Shown in pieces: positions 34,131 through 45,259 of a stretch of 64,000 nucleotides of DNA (position 1 is the first letter of the stretch; the number at the start of each line of letters is the position of its first letter). A program made the position numbers and the translations under genes. Origin of the DNA: Adiantum capillus-veneris. Taxonomy: Eukaryota > Streptophyta > Polypodiopsida > Polypodiales > Pteridaceae. The notes beneath the pieces are model-generated. The model saw only the letters and a program-made list of their open reading frames with translations. It had not been told where the DNA came from and did not search any database. The DNA lies in contig CM043968.1 of the NCBI GenBank assembly GCA_014529385.2, forward strand, positions 7,515,648 through 7,579,647, given 5' to 3'.

Positions 34131-34883
34131 CATCCATCCGTGCATCGAAAATGCACCATCAGCTAGTAGTTTCACCCATGCATAGAAATGTATGGGCTTT
34201 TTGCATGCATATGATGTTGATTCAAGCTTACCTTTTAATGTTTAGCTTGCTAACATATGATGATGGTGTGTATAGTGTGCGCACGATTATGTGAAAAGCA
34301 TGCATGTCGTCTATGTTAAGTAAGCGGTAGAGACATTGTTTCGGTTGTATCTCTCAAACTGGAAAGAATTTGTGTAAAACTTGCAAACTAGATACCAACC
34401 TCATTGTTTAAAGAATTCTTCGTATATGTTTCACATCTAGATCTTATCTAGATTCCCTCTATATGATGAGTTATGGTCAATATATGTGTAATTTTTTTAA
34501 AAAAATTAACCTAAATTTCAGATGGTCATGTTGAAACCTAACTTTAGATCACTGGTGCCATGTCTTGGTCATGGTGAAACATAAATTTAGATCACCAGTG
34601 TCATGTCTTGAGTGTTTGTTATTCACAACTCAGGGTACAATATTGCCTACTACATAGGGTGCTACCAAGGAGAGGAACCATTTGGACTCATTGGTTTGAT
34701 ATAAAGTTGGATATATGTTTTATGTCTTGTTTTTGTGAGTTGTTTCCTCTTGATTGATCTTGGAAAGGTTATAGGTTTTGTTTACATATATGCCTAGTAT
34801 TTCCTATTTTTTGTCTTAAAACTAATCTCATGTGACAGAGAGATGGAGTGTGATCATAACATAGTATTTGCATGAGATTGAAA

Positions 34884-35180
34884 TTATCCTTTTTCTTCTT
34901 TTATCCATTTCTCTAGCTTAGACACAAAGGTGTCTTCTTCGTTATAAAAATGTGAGAGTTTTGACAATTGTTGTGGGTCTATGTTTGCTTCTCTTGCATT
35001 TGGGAGGAAAATCTTCAAGGAGCTATAGATTCCTAGCCCCAAATTTACACTAGATGACTTGACTACTCGCATTTGGCTCCTGAGATCTTCAATACGTATC
35101 TCATTGACAACCATGTGTACACCCAAATTTGTAATTTTCTTCTCCTTATCTACTACCAAGGACTTCAAAGCTGAAAACAC
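34884..35180 (-). other. Short open frame of unknown meaning
   Basis: 98 codons with a Lys/Glu-rich, possibly coiled-coil composition (KEKKITNLG, LRSQMRVVKS, KLEKWIKEEKG). Protein-like, but with no recognisable family, promoter or partner. It may be a relic or chance. Confidence 0.2.
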
Positions 35181-35599
35181 ATTGTTGCCTTTCTAGTGTG
35201 ACAAGTTGGTGGATCAAGTGTCATATTGTAAATGTTGCCCAAGGTATCCATGTATATCATGGCTCCAATGATTGGGTCTTGTTGTAGTTGGATGTTTGGC
35301 ATAAGCTAAAGTCGTTCACAACTCACAAGCTATCTTCAATGAGTCAAAGATGCATAGACGGCCTATCAAAGAGGTTGAGTATCAAAAGGTCAGATTCACA
35401 GACATAGCCTCAAGTGAGATCAAACAAACAAATCGGTCTACTAGTTACATTCCTACCACTAGTGGTGCTTGAGAGAGAGCAAAGTACATCAACCAAGAAT
35501 AAGGAGACCTACGCAAGTCTCTTGTGTCCCTACGCATTTTCCTTGAGCAATTTTAGCCAGGGTTAGACTATTTGTTGGTAACTAACTGCGAAGAGCCTA

Positions 35600-37190
35600 C
35601 CTGCTATATTAAGAGTCTATTTAGATGGAAGATAATATGTGAGTGGGAGTAGACAATGCAATCGGAGTATAAGTCAATGATGGCAAATGAGGCTTGGGAA
35701 TTGACAGAATTTCCATAGGGCAAACATGTTTTGTTGCCTTGCAAATGAGTGTTTGAGAAGAAATAAATGAAAGAAGATCCCGAGTAGGCAATGCAATGGG
35801 AGTATCACTCGATTATGGCAAATGAGGCTTGGGAACTACAGATTTTCCATAGGGAAAACAAGAGTTTTTGCCTTGCACATGGGTTTTTAAGTAAAAATAA
35901 ATTATAGAAGATCTCAAGCCTAAGTATAAGTCTAGATTAGTTGCAAAGGGATTCAAGAAAGTCGAAGAAAGGTGTGGACTTTGATGAGATTTTCTCTCCA
36001 GTAGTCAAGATGACTACATTGCATCTTGTGCTTGGACTAGTAGCCACTGAGGACATGGAACTTATCTGATGGATGTGAAGATGGCTTTCCTTCACATCTA
36101 CATCAAATAGCCAAAGGGTTTTGAAGTTCAACATGAAAAGTCTACGAGGGCAGCACTGGTGTGTAGACTGCGTAAGGCATTGGATGGCCTAGAGTAAGGC
36201 TCAAGGAAATGGTACCAAAATTTTGACTATTACATGCAATCCCAAGGTTATGTATAGAGCTAAGAAGATCATTGCTTGTATACACAAAGTCAAATGATGG
36301 TTCACTTATCATCTTGATACTTTATGTTGCCATCTTGAAGAAGTCATTTGCAGTTTGCGATGAAGGATTTGGGAGATGCAAGTCACTTTCTTGGTATGCG
36401 TATTAAGAGGGATATGAAACATGGAATATTGGAGTTATCTAAACGTACATCCACAAGGTCTTGTAATGTTTTAATATGAAGAGGGGAAGGCTACATTGAG
36501 TACCCCAATGCAAGCATATGTAAAACTTAGCAAGCATGATGCTCTCAAATTTTATGCTAAGAAATCAAAAATGACAAAGGTTCCATATTCTTCAAAAATC
36601 GATAGCCTTATGTATGCCATGGTAGCCACCATACCAAACATTGGTTTTGCAGTGAGAGTCATTAGGAGATTTATGGCAAATAGAGACACTAGGGAGTAGT
36701 GAAGCACATTCTAAGATACCTTAAGGGCACAACAAGCAAGTGCTTATGTTTTGGAAAAGTGATGCATTTGTAGTGGGTTACATAGATGCAAACTATGCGT
36801 GGTGTGTGGATACTCAAAGATCCACGCCTGGCTACGTATTCTTATTTGTTGGAGCAATTATGTCATGGAGATCAAGTCTCCAAGATTGCACTTCGTCTTT
36901 CACCACAAAGGAAGAGTATATTGTAGTTTTTGGTGCTAGAAAGGAAGCTGTATGGTTAGCTCGTCTAGTATGGTTAGCTCGTTTAGTAGGAGACCTTGGC
37001 ATTTATTAGACTCTAGTGTTGCATTTTGATAGTCAGCAAAGTGCTATTGTATTATCAAAGAATCCCATGTTTCAGTCAAGTCAAAACACATAGAGGTGAG
37101 GTGTCATGTGATACAAGACTGGCTAGCAAGCGCATGGTTCATTTGGATGACAATCCTACAGATACTCTCACAAAGAGTCTAGCCTGAGAG
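35600..37190 (+). pseudogene. Ty1/copia pol relic: RT and RNase H, many stops
   Basis: Pieces in order: an integrase-RT linker with MANEAWEL (twice, through a ~140-bp internal duplication at about 35640-35900); RT motifs RLVAKGFKK, FSPVVKMTTLHLVLGL, MDVKMAFLH and PKGFEV; the RT end DLGDASHFLGMRI; then RNase H with IGFAVRVI, FVVGYIDANYAW, STPGYVFLFVGAIMSW and TKEEYIVV. Frequent stops and shifts show an old inactive copy. It is followed by a PPT and LTR at 37296 onward. Confidence 0.75.
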
Positions 37191-37307
37191 CGGTTTGCAC
37201 GTTGAATTCAGGTGATGGGTGTAGGATGAAGCCAAAGGAATGCTTCACGGTTGTACATGTTGTACATACAGAGGCCACTTGGCAATACTGGCTTTCAAGT
37301 GGGAGAT

Positions 37308-37655
37308 TGTTGGGGTTCAAGCCAACTGGGTGGAATCTCTTTACTAACCCATTGTTGGCTTTCAAGTGGGGAATTCTGGGTTGAAGCCAAATGGCTAGAT
37401 GCTTGTTTCTAACCCACTTATTCTTTACTTCAATATAGAAAAAGGAGCATGACAGGATAACTCTCATACTAAGCTCCACCTACATTGTGTGTCTACTCCT
37501 CTCCTCCATTGCACTCTGCATGCATCACGCACTCTTCATCTGAGTGGGTTTATAAAAGAAACTAAGGGAGAAAGAGGTACCAACACCAACTTCAAAGTTC
37601 AATGATTTGATATAGAGAGCTCTGAAGCTCTAGTGAGAGCGAATGATCCACTGAG
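37308..37655 (+). repeat. copia LTR (right end approximate)
   Basis: Preceded by CAAGTGGGAGAT (PPT-like, 37296-37307), it begins TGTTGGGGTTCAAGCC, the usual opening of a copia 3' LTR. It contains a TATAAAAG-like box near 37550. Downstream ACCAGCTCTAATTC resembles a decayed initiator-tRNA PBS region. The right end is therefore uncertain, and a second element could start here. Confidence 0.5.
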
Positions 37656-37679
37656 GGTCCAATACCAGCTCTAATTCTT

Positions 37680-38440
37680 TGGATAGTGAGTCGAAGGACC
37701 AATCAAAGAGTAAGGAGAAGGGAGCATGGACCAGAAAGATTGAGGCACTATCTAAGCAAATATTTGAAATATCTAAGACTAGACCTTTAGTAGGGAAGGT
37801 AGAGACCTCGTACACAAAAGGAAAATCAAAAGAGAATAGGTCTAATAAGTGTTGCCGGTATACTTACTGTAAAGCATTTGGACACTTGAGGAACAATTGT
37901 AAGATTAGAATGCACCATTTTAAGGAGGGTAAAGATGTGTCCCTGATAGCTTTGAAAAAATTGGAACCAGCTAAGCAAGAGAGAATGTTAGAGAACATGG
38001 ATAATGGGGCTAGTATCAGCAACATGGCAAGAAGAGGAAGTTAGCAAAACTTTTGCTATAGAGGTAGGGGTAGAGCTAATTTTACTAGACATAAATTCCA
38101 TTGCTATACCTTTGGTAAGTATGGACACTTCACAGCTAAATGCCAAGATAATCAAAAAGTTGAAGTGGCCGAGGGTAAGGTGGCAAAGCCAAATTTGATG
38201 CATGTAATCACCAGGAGTGTTGGGTTGTCCTTGAAGAGCTACCAGGTGAGTTATCTAGTCAAACAAAGCAAAGTGAAGAGGCTCAAAATTGGGAGAAGCA
38301 AAGATTCATTGAGAAGGCCAAGGGAAAGGCCAAAGAAATGGATGAGTGGCAAGAGCAAAGGACATTGGCAGCTAAGATCACTAAGGATCTTGAGATGCCC
38401 GTCCTCTAAATTTTAGTATGAAGATTCTGGCATCTGAGAT
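37680..38440 (+). pseudogene. Retrotransposon gag relic with two zinc knuckles
   Basis: The plus strand has a Lys/Ser-rich start, a knuckle CRYTYCKAFGHLRNNC, then after a frame change a second, CYTFGKYGHFTAKC, with an RGRGRANF linker between. A Lys/Glu-rich tail follows (GKAKEMDEWQEQRTLAAKIT). The N-terminal capsid part is missing. Family placement (gypsy or copia) is unclear. Confidence 0.55.
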
Positions 38441-38886
38441 TGCACGGGCTTAATAATTTCCAAAACGAGGACTTGGAAAAAAGTTGAAGAACTAGCAACC
38501 TGCATGCAGGCTGTAGCTAAGCAGTTTGAGCTAACCAAGGTGGACTTGGCCTTCCTGATCCGATTTTAAAAATTTAAAAAAACCATCGTCATGCTTCCTG
38601 ATCCGATTTTACAAATGTAAAAAACAATAGTGATTCCCCCATCTATCACGCACGTTGCTCAGCTGCCAGCTGGCGTGTTGGTTTTTACATGTCTATCACC
38701 AAGTGCCCTGCGTGCGTATCCCATCGCTTGCCACCTTCTGAATGCACCCCTACACTGCCTTGGTTCAAGCTCAACCCATCAACCAAGACCCACATTTATG
38801 CCCTTTGATTGTCCCCTGTCCTCAAGGGGATCTCTCCCAATTCTATGACGTTGTTTCACTATTTTTGTACAATCGGAGGCACATAC

Positions 38887-38887
<1 letters not shown>

Positions 38888-38948
<61 letters not shown>

Positions 38949-38966
38949 AGAGAAGAGAGAGAGAGA
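38888..38966. repeat. (GA)n microsatellite, interrupted
   Basis: About 79 bp of GA repeats with two interruptions. Confidence 0.9.
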
Positions 38967-39179
38967 ATCACTCAGGCATATAATTTTTTACTTCGGTACG
39001 TTCAAGCCAATTTCAAAAATCTGGCCTCTCCCTAAGCCACTTGCAGAGCTTTTGAAAAAAGACAAGATTCATTTAATCGTTTAATATGTTCACATCGTGT
39101 TCACCCGCTTTTCGTACTTAGAGCTGCTAAACAGCACCTCCCTTAATCCAAGAACCTCTCTCTAGTGGAAGCAATAACG

Positions 39180-40340
39180 ATGTAGTACTAGCAACTATGG
39201 GCAAGCATCCCTCCTACATCCTTATGGGCCAGAAAGCTCTATTTGTGTTTTCAGTCCTCTCTCCAGATGCAATCACCTATGCATCCATCTTTGAAGGTCT
39301 TCGCAAGCCGGATGTAAGGCAAGTCTCCAGATGCATCTTGCACCTTGAAGGCCTATAACCCTTCTACAAGACGTTGACATGGATGAGAGTATGTATGCTC
39401 GATATGTATGTCGAATGTGATGCTCTCACCAAAGCACATAAGTTCTTGATGGCATCCTTTCTGGGGATGTCTTCTTGTAGTGCTTTTATTGCAGGGTATA
39501 CTCAACATGGGCTGTGCAAGGAAGCTTGGGTCTTTTCACAAGATTCTAAGCAAAGACCTGCAAGCACTTGGAAACTCCCCCGGAGAGACAATTCATGATG
39601 AGAGTGCTATATCAAGGTTGTTCAAAAGTTCAAGATACAATTCCTGTCATTGTCTTGGCAATATTGTATGCATGCCCAATTGTCGTGTGCTTGAGAAAGC
39701 AAGAAAACTACTTGAGAAGCTTCTTGTGCGATGTCGTCTCTTGGAATGCACTGATTGAGGGATATGCCCAACAACCGCCGAGCCAGCAACGCTCGACTAT
39801 TTACAGGCAGGTGCAAACAAAGCCTCCCTGCAATACAAACCACATAAGTGTGTCATCTTGAAAGAACACAAGACGTTGGTTGGGCTTTAAAATTTACTCG
39901 ATATTGTTAGTAAGGGGTTGTTGCAAAAAACTGCCATGCTTGGCAATGCCATTGTCGATATGTATGCCAGTGTGGTGCTCCTGTGCGGGATGGACTCTTG
40001 TGAACGTACTGATTGCAGGATATGCCCAACAACGGCCGTCGGGCCACAGCAAGCTGTGGACTGTTTTCAGCATGTGTTGAAGGCCTTTGTCCAGTCGTCG
40101 TCTACCTACGTGTGCATCTTGCAGGCATCCTCACTCTATGCAAAATGCTCTCAAAAAGAGATGGCGTGCTTGGCACTGCCTTGGTCAATATGTATGAAAA
40201 ATGTGGACACTTCAGCAAGGGTTTGTTATATAGAACTTGTTTGTTGCTTGGGAAATGCCTTAGTCGCTACGTATGCTGAATGTGGTGCACTTCAGAAAGC
40301 ACAAAATGAGCCTTTTTGAGACTTATTGCCCCAGTGCATT
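39180..40340 (+). pseudogene. PPR (pentatricopeptide repeat) gene relic
   Basis: Broken frames on the plus strand carry successive plant PPR repeats. Examples are CMLDMYVECDALTKAHKFL, CSAFIAGYTQHGLCKEA, DVVSWNALIEGYAQQ, LGNAIVDMYAS, LGTALVNMYEKCGHFSKG and LGNALVATYAECGALQKAQ. In intact form such proteins bind organelle RNA and act in editing or splicing. The mix of V-SW-ALIAGYAQ and LG-ALVDMYAKCG is typical of the PLS-type families expanded in ferns and lycophytes. Stops and frame changes are everywhere, and no E/DYW editing domain is visible. It is the only host-gene-like sequence I can name in the window. Confidence 0.75.
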
Positions 40341-40823
40341 GATTGCAGGATAAGTGCATCAGGACATAAATTGTGAACCAATTCAATGAAGAAGCTACCA
40401 TGGACATACCATCAACAATTGTCATGCTGGATACGCCTCAAATTTGCTACCCTCAACTTTGTACCTTAAAAGAATGCCTTTTAGAAAATTTGAACCGTAG
40501 ACTGCACTATGTCCAAGAATCCCCATTCATGAACTGTGAGCACATCACGTCCAAAATACTCCAAATAATGACCTATGAAAGACATCATGTCCATATTTTG
40601 GCCAACAACTATGGATTGGCATGCACATCCATAGTGTCTTTGACACGTCTAATTGGTTCCTTGCTAGATGCATGTGCACTGAACTCCAATCCATGGGTTC
40701 AAACACCAATAACTTGAACTCCAACACAAGGGTCCAAATTATTAGGGAGAATTGCTTGCTCCTCTCTACCACTCACAGGCCTCTCTCTGGCTTAAGCTAG
40801 TGGTGATAATGGTTTCCAATTGA
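40341..40823. other. No recognisable feature
   Basis: Between the PPR relic and the copia gag relic. One open frame (40373-40717, plus) lacks any motif I recognise and could be chance or the tail of the PPR relic. Confidence 0.3.
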
Positions 40824-41530
40824 CTAGAAGGTGGGAGTTCTTGCCATTGTAGTCACCACCACACCAGCAGTCTCTTTGCTATCCTTCCTTGAGTCACTAT
40901 CATTGCTTTCCTCATTATGCTTTCCTTTGCCTTTGTCCTTTGTAGAGCCTTTGTCTTTGCCTTTGGATCTGCAATCTAGCTTTTCCTTTGTGGTTTGTAG
41001 AAGAAGTGTCCTAGATACCACTTCGTACACCTCAGCCAGCTTCATGAGTACCAAAGTAGCTAATTGAGTATTAATGTGCACTTTTCATAGCTAATAGTTG
41101 ATCATGAATAGCTTTAACCTTCACAAGAAATGATTGCATGGAACTTTTGGGTGGAAACATCATGGAAAATAATTGTTCAAGAAGGGTGATTGTTCGCATC
41201 GTAGAATCCCGATCAAACATTCCATGAGCTTGAACCACATGTCATTGGCAATCTTCAAAGTCTAAATGGCTAGAGAAATTTCCTTTGTAAGAGATTTTGC
41301 AATGGCCAACATTGCCTTTGCATTACTCACATCCCAATCGACACACAATTTTTGATACTTGTCATCTTGAAGGTGGGTGTTCCTGTTGTTGGGATCCCTT
41401 GTTGGAAGGGAGCCCTTGAATATGTCCATAAGCCTTTTTGCATCAACCAGAGTCGCATAATCAAGTTCAATGGGCGTAGTTATTGCCGTTCAATTTGTCG
41501 CTAGCACTTGAGCAAGGGGGGTGTTAGGTT
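40824..41530 (-). pseudogene. copia gag (UBN2-type) relic
   Basis: The minus strand reads, with stops, DAKRLMDIFKGSLPTRDPNN, YQKLCVDWDVSNAKAMLAIA, TLKIANDMWFKLM and a C-terminal frame (41081-40824) rich in Lys/Ser/Asp (KGKDKGSTKDKGKGKHNEE). The order and vocabulary fit a copia gag. No knuckle or pol was seen on either side. Confidence 0.55.
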
Positions 41531-41902
41531 TAATGGACATGTGGCCGACTGCCCATCACTAACTGCACTAACCCTAAGTGTACAACTATACACTTGTGTG
41601 AGTCACTAACACAAAGTAGAGTGTGTATTGTGCCTAAGTGCATAAGATAGAGAAGAAAGAAAGGGGGTATACAAGTTGTGTTGGCTCTCCCCCTCCAACT
41701 TATGTGTGTGGCTATGGTGGTGTGTGTGTGTGAGTGTGTGTGTGCGTATTCATCTTCCTCTTCCACTGTGCTCTCGTCTCCTCTCCTTCACCTAGTATGA
41801 AAGTTGTTCCATTCCTAAAATTGCTTCCGCACCGCGTGCACTTTCGAGATTGAAAACAGAATTCCGACTTCGGCATCGGCAGATTCATTAGCATTTCTAG
41901 AG

Positions 41903-42698
41903 TGTTGCGGAAGCGAATCACACCACCCATAAAGTGCATGCAACACAACCTAGATCAACATAATGTCAATCGAGGGCACAGATGACATGATAAGCACGCG
42001 CAAGAAATCTCTTTAGCTTGTCAGACTGAGACCATCCTACACATACAACACTCTAGAAGGCCAACTAAACCACAATCTAGAATCTCACTACTCTCAACTA
42101 CACCACCTACCCACATACACACAAACGGAAGGAAACTCACTAAACCATGCCAGAATTATACGAAACTTAAGGAACACCCTCCCCTCACTAGAATACACAT
42201 GTTCCAAAGCCTCTGCACTCAAAATCCTAGCTCTAGACCCATCTACAAAAAACGCGTATAAAGATAGAGCCGAATTTTGAAAGTGCCCGAAACCGAAATC
42301 TATGAGTACTTATGTGTAGCTTATGTCACCACGATTCTAATGACTACCTGCATGCAGAAAACAGACATCGTTTGATAAACTTATAGCCGTAAATAGCTCG
42401 TAGATGCGCGAGCACATTCGCTTCGTTCCGCGAGAAATGCTTGGCGTTGTCGCGTAGCTCTTGCCGACGCTAGCGCAATGGTGAAGTCGGATCTACGATG
42501 TGATGAACGAGCGAGAAGTAGCGCCAAGATGAAGCTCGCGCTATCTCTCCTTCCTCTCTCACACACAGTCGATGCAGCTTAAAACTTATGATTATGATAA
42601 AGTTATCTTACGAAAGTGACCTAGGTACCTTATATACTAAGGCTACCTTAGGTTAACCAAAAGTAGAGTTTGAGGGGTCAAATGGCTTGGTATTTACA
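41903..42698 (-). repeat. LTR-like repeat R, full-length copy (R1)
   Basis: 796 bp with TG...CA ends (TGTTGCGGAAGCG to GTATTTACA). It shares most of its length with 61856-62624 and its first ~145 bp with 51109-51253. The minus strand has a TATA box near 42636-42628. It interrupts the gypsy relative to its right (42699 onward). No matching 5-bp flanks were found, so it may be a solo LTR with damaged duplications or an LTR of an otherwise missing element. Confidence 0.6.
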
Positions 42699-43640
42699 AT
42701 GGATAATCATAAAACTATGCATTTCTTAAATTGTTGTTCCTGCCACCTGCTGGATTGTCCATATTTTTGTTGTTTGCATCTTCTTGAAGCTCTAAGTGTT
42801 CTACAGAGTCGTAGAACTCGTCTTCTTCTTCGTCTTCATTTTCCTAGATTACACTCACTACAAAGTAAGGAACAACACCATAGCCATCTTCATCACAAAA
42901 CTTCTTTGTTGGATCGTCTTGAATAGTGCACACATTGAGTGTAGCCAAGATGTGCTCCCATTCAAGTGGCTCTAATTATTCCTCAGGAAAGGGTTCTGGG
43001 ATGTAATATGTATGTTCAATTGCCCTTTCTAAGAGGCCTTCCTCTCGCTTTAAGCTTCTGCATTGCGAAGCTCCACACATCCATAGTTCTATAGGTTTAC
43101 CCAACCATGCTGGTGGAAGTTTTGATCCTGCTACAGTAACGGAATCAAACTCTTCAATCGGTGTTCTCATCACATCCCTGTAGCTATGGTCTTTCAAGTT
43201 TATCTTTGTCATGGTTTCCATATGTCTCAAGTAGATATGGTCATAACCTCAATCTTGGACCATTTTCAGTTGTCTCATGAATGGTCTTCCTAGAATGATT
43301 ATCATAGTTGTTCTTCTTGCCAAAGTCAACAATAGCAAAAGTTTTCTCATATTCAATGCCACAAGAAGTAACAACTGCTTTTTCTAGCAGTCCTATGGGC
43401 CTTTCCATGTGTCCAGGCGTCTGCAAGATGCAGTTTCATCCCAGTAGCCCTCATTGCTGATTTTTCCCATTTTTTCCAAACCTCTTTGGTTGCGATGGAA
43501 ACACTGGCTCCGCTGTCAAGAATTGCCATGGTTTTTACACCTTGAAATTCCACAGGAAGAGTGGTGTTCCCATCTTCTCCCTCATAGTACTCGCCTAACC
43601 TTGTTTAATGGCACTGGTCGAGTGTTTAGTTGAGGCATTT
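42699..43640 (-). pseudogene. gypsy-relative protease and post-protease region (family B), broken
   Basis: Minus-strand pieces: GEDGNTTLPVEFQ, then AILDSGASVSIATKEVW (aspartic protease active site), GLLEKAVVTSCGIEYEKTFA, FGKKNNYD, and a post-protease stretch with LKREEGLLERAIEHTYYIPE and EWEHILATLNVC, then an acidic segment. Frame changes and stops are frequent. The order and wording match 60437-61855, and more distantly the protease region of the 16-17 kb gypsy element. No RT or integrase follows; repeat R1 cuts it at 42698. Confidence 0.65.
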
Positions 43641-43700
43641 CAGGCTCATATTCTGAGAAACTCGGCTAATGTTATCATACAATTGACTGGTGTAGAATAT

Positions 43701-45167
43701 CTATCTACCCTTTTGAATCAATGACCTTGTTGGGAGAGAGTCTCTGTGATGGGACTGAATAACATCTGACTTGGCCTCGTACTCTCTCATATAGGATGGT
43801 AGTGTTCTTAGCGAATGGGGTTGATTGTCCATAGACTGTACAAATCCTTTGTCTCCCCGATACAATTCCACTTGTAGATTCATTTGAGATCCAGCTTCAA
43901 ATTCCTCTATTGGTGGAAGAAACACTCCTCTTCCATCACTCGTTTGGTTTATTCTTCTGCTTATCTCACTCACTTCATCGGCCTCTCTAACTTGTTTCCA
44001 CAATTTGTCAAGACCATCTATTTCTTTGCAGCTATCAGGTATAGCTATGTGAAATCCCTCGGAAGAGTTATCCATGGAATTCAACACTATCCTTGGTTCG
44101 AATGCAGGGTCCTTGAGCTTTGATCCATGCTCGTGACTGGAATCTAGCTCTTTTCGTTCCTGGTTTGGTGGGATTACTGTTATAGGTGGGACAAGGATCA
44201 CATCCTCAGGTTTTCCAACTTGTGGTTCTAATAAAGCTTGGGCCGTTTGAATTATTTTCTTGCACATTTTAAGCCTATCCATTTCTAGTTCCGCATATGG
44301 ATATGTCATCCACCTCTGTTCTTGGGTTTGGTTGTTCTTGAGCCGTGTTTCATAGGCTTTTAGGAGTGCTTCTAATGGATCATTAATCTTCTCAACCAAC
44401 ACTGATCCTCATGAACTAGCACTTCTCGGTTTCTCATATGTGGATGGTTCTTATGGAGGTTGAGGCGTCCGTGTAAGAGAAAGTGCAACCATTTCCTCAT
44501 GTTGTCTTATCTTCTCTTCAGCTTGGGTAAGCTTCTCAGTCAGGAATTTTTTCTCTCGTTCCCTACCTGCTTTCATCCTAGCCTTTCTAGCTTTCCAGCT
44601 ATTTCGTTTGCTCTTGGTTTTTTGACTCGGTGCATCAGTCTTTGGCTCACTCGTCTCTGGACTCATGTCAGTTTTTGTTTTCTCTGTCTTTCTGTTCTCA
44701 ACTTCCTTTTGAGCTTGTGCTCTTGTAACTACTTTAACTGGTATGACGTTATCATTTTTTGAGCTACTGGGTAGCTGAACAATTCCTAAGACATTTGTTG
44801 TGATATTTTTGATAGCTCGGTTTGGATTTTTTGGACAGTTAGGGATCAAGTGAATGACACCACAAACAAGACAATAGGCATTCACTTGGGTGATCTTCCT
44901 TTGAGGACATTGTTTAGCCAAGTGGTTGTCATGGCTTTTGTGACAATTTGCCTCTGGTTGAGGAACTTCTTCTTGCAATTCCTCTTGGTTGTAAACAGGC
45001 TTTGAACTTGCTAAGCCTCAATTAGCAAATGAACTGCAATGTCCTTTTTTCCATCTCGTATCTTCTTTCTTCAGGTCGAAACGCAACAGGTGGAGGTTGT
45101 AGTGGCCTCACCACTCCATGTGTTTCTCTCATCTTCTGTCTTTTTTAAGGGAAGTAGTATCACGCGC

Positions 45168-45259
<92 letters not shown>

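Larger units (their letters stand above)
32741..34883. other. Non-coding region with microsatellite and minisatellite repeats
   Basis: No gene found. It contains a G run near 33108-33119, a (CT)n tract (33675-33717) and a short minisatellite (33809-34130). Short frames through the CT tract are artefacts. Confidence 0.4.

Noticed and set aside
41903-42698. Repeat R1 as the 3' LTR of the family B gypsy relative
   Set aside because: No polypurine tract adjoins it. It interrupts coding sequence that continues in family C, and its ends differ from the LTR-like edge at 47479.
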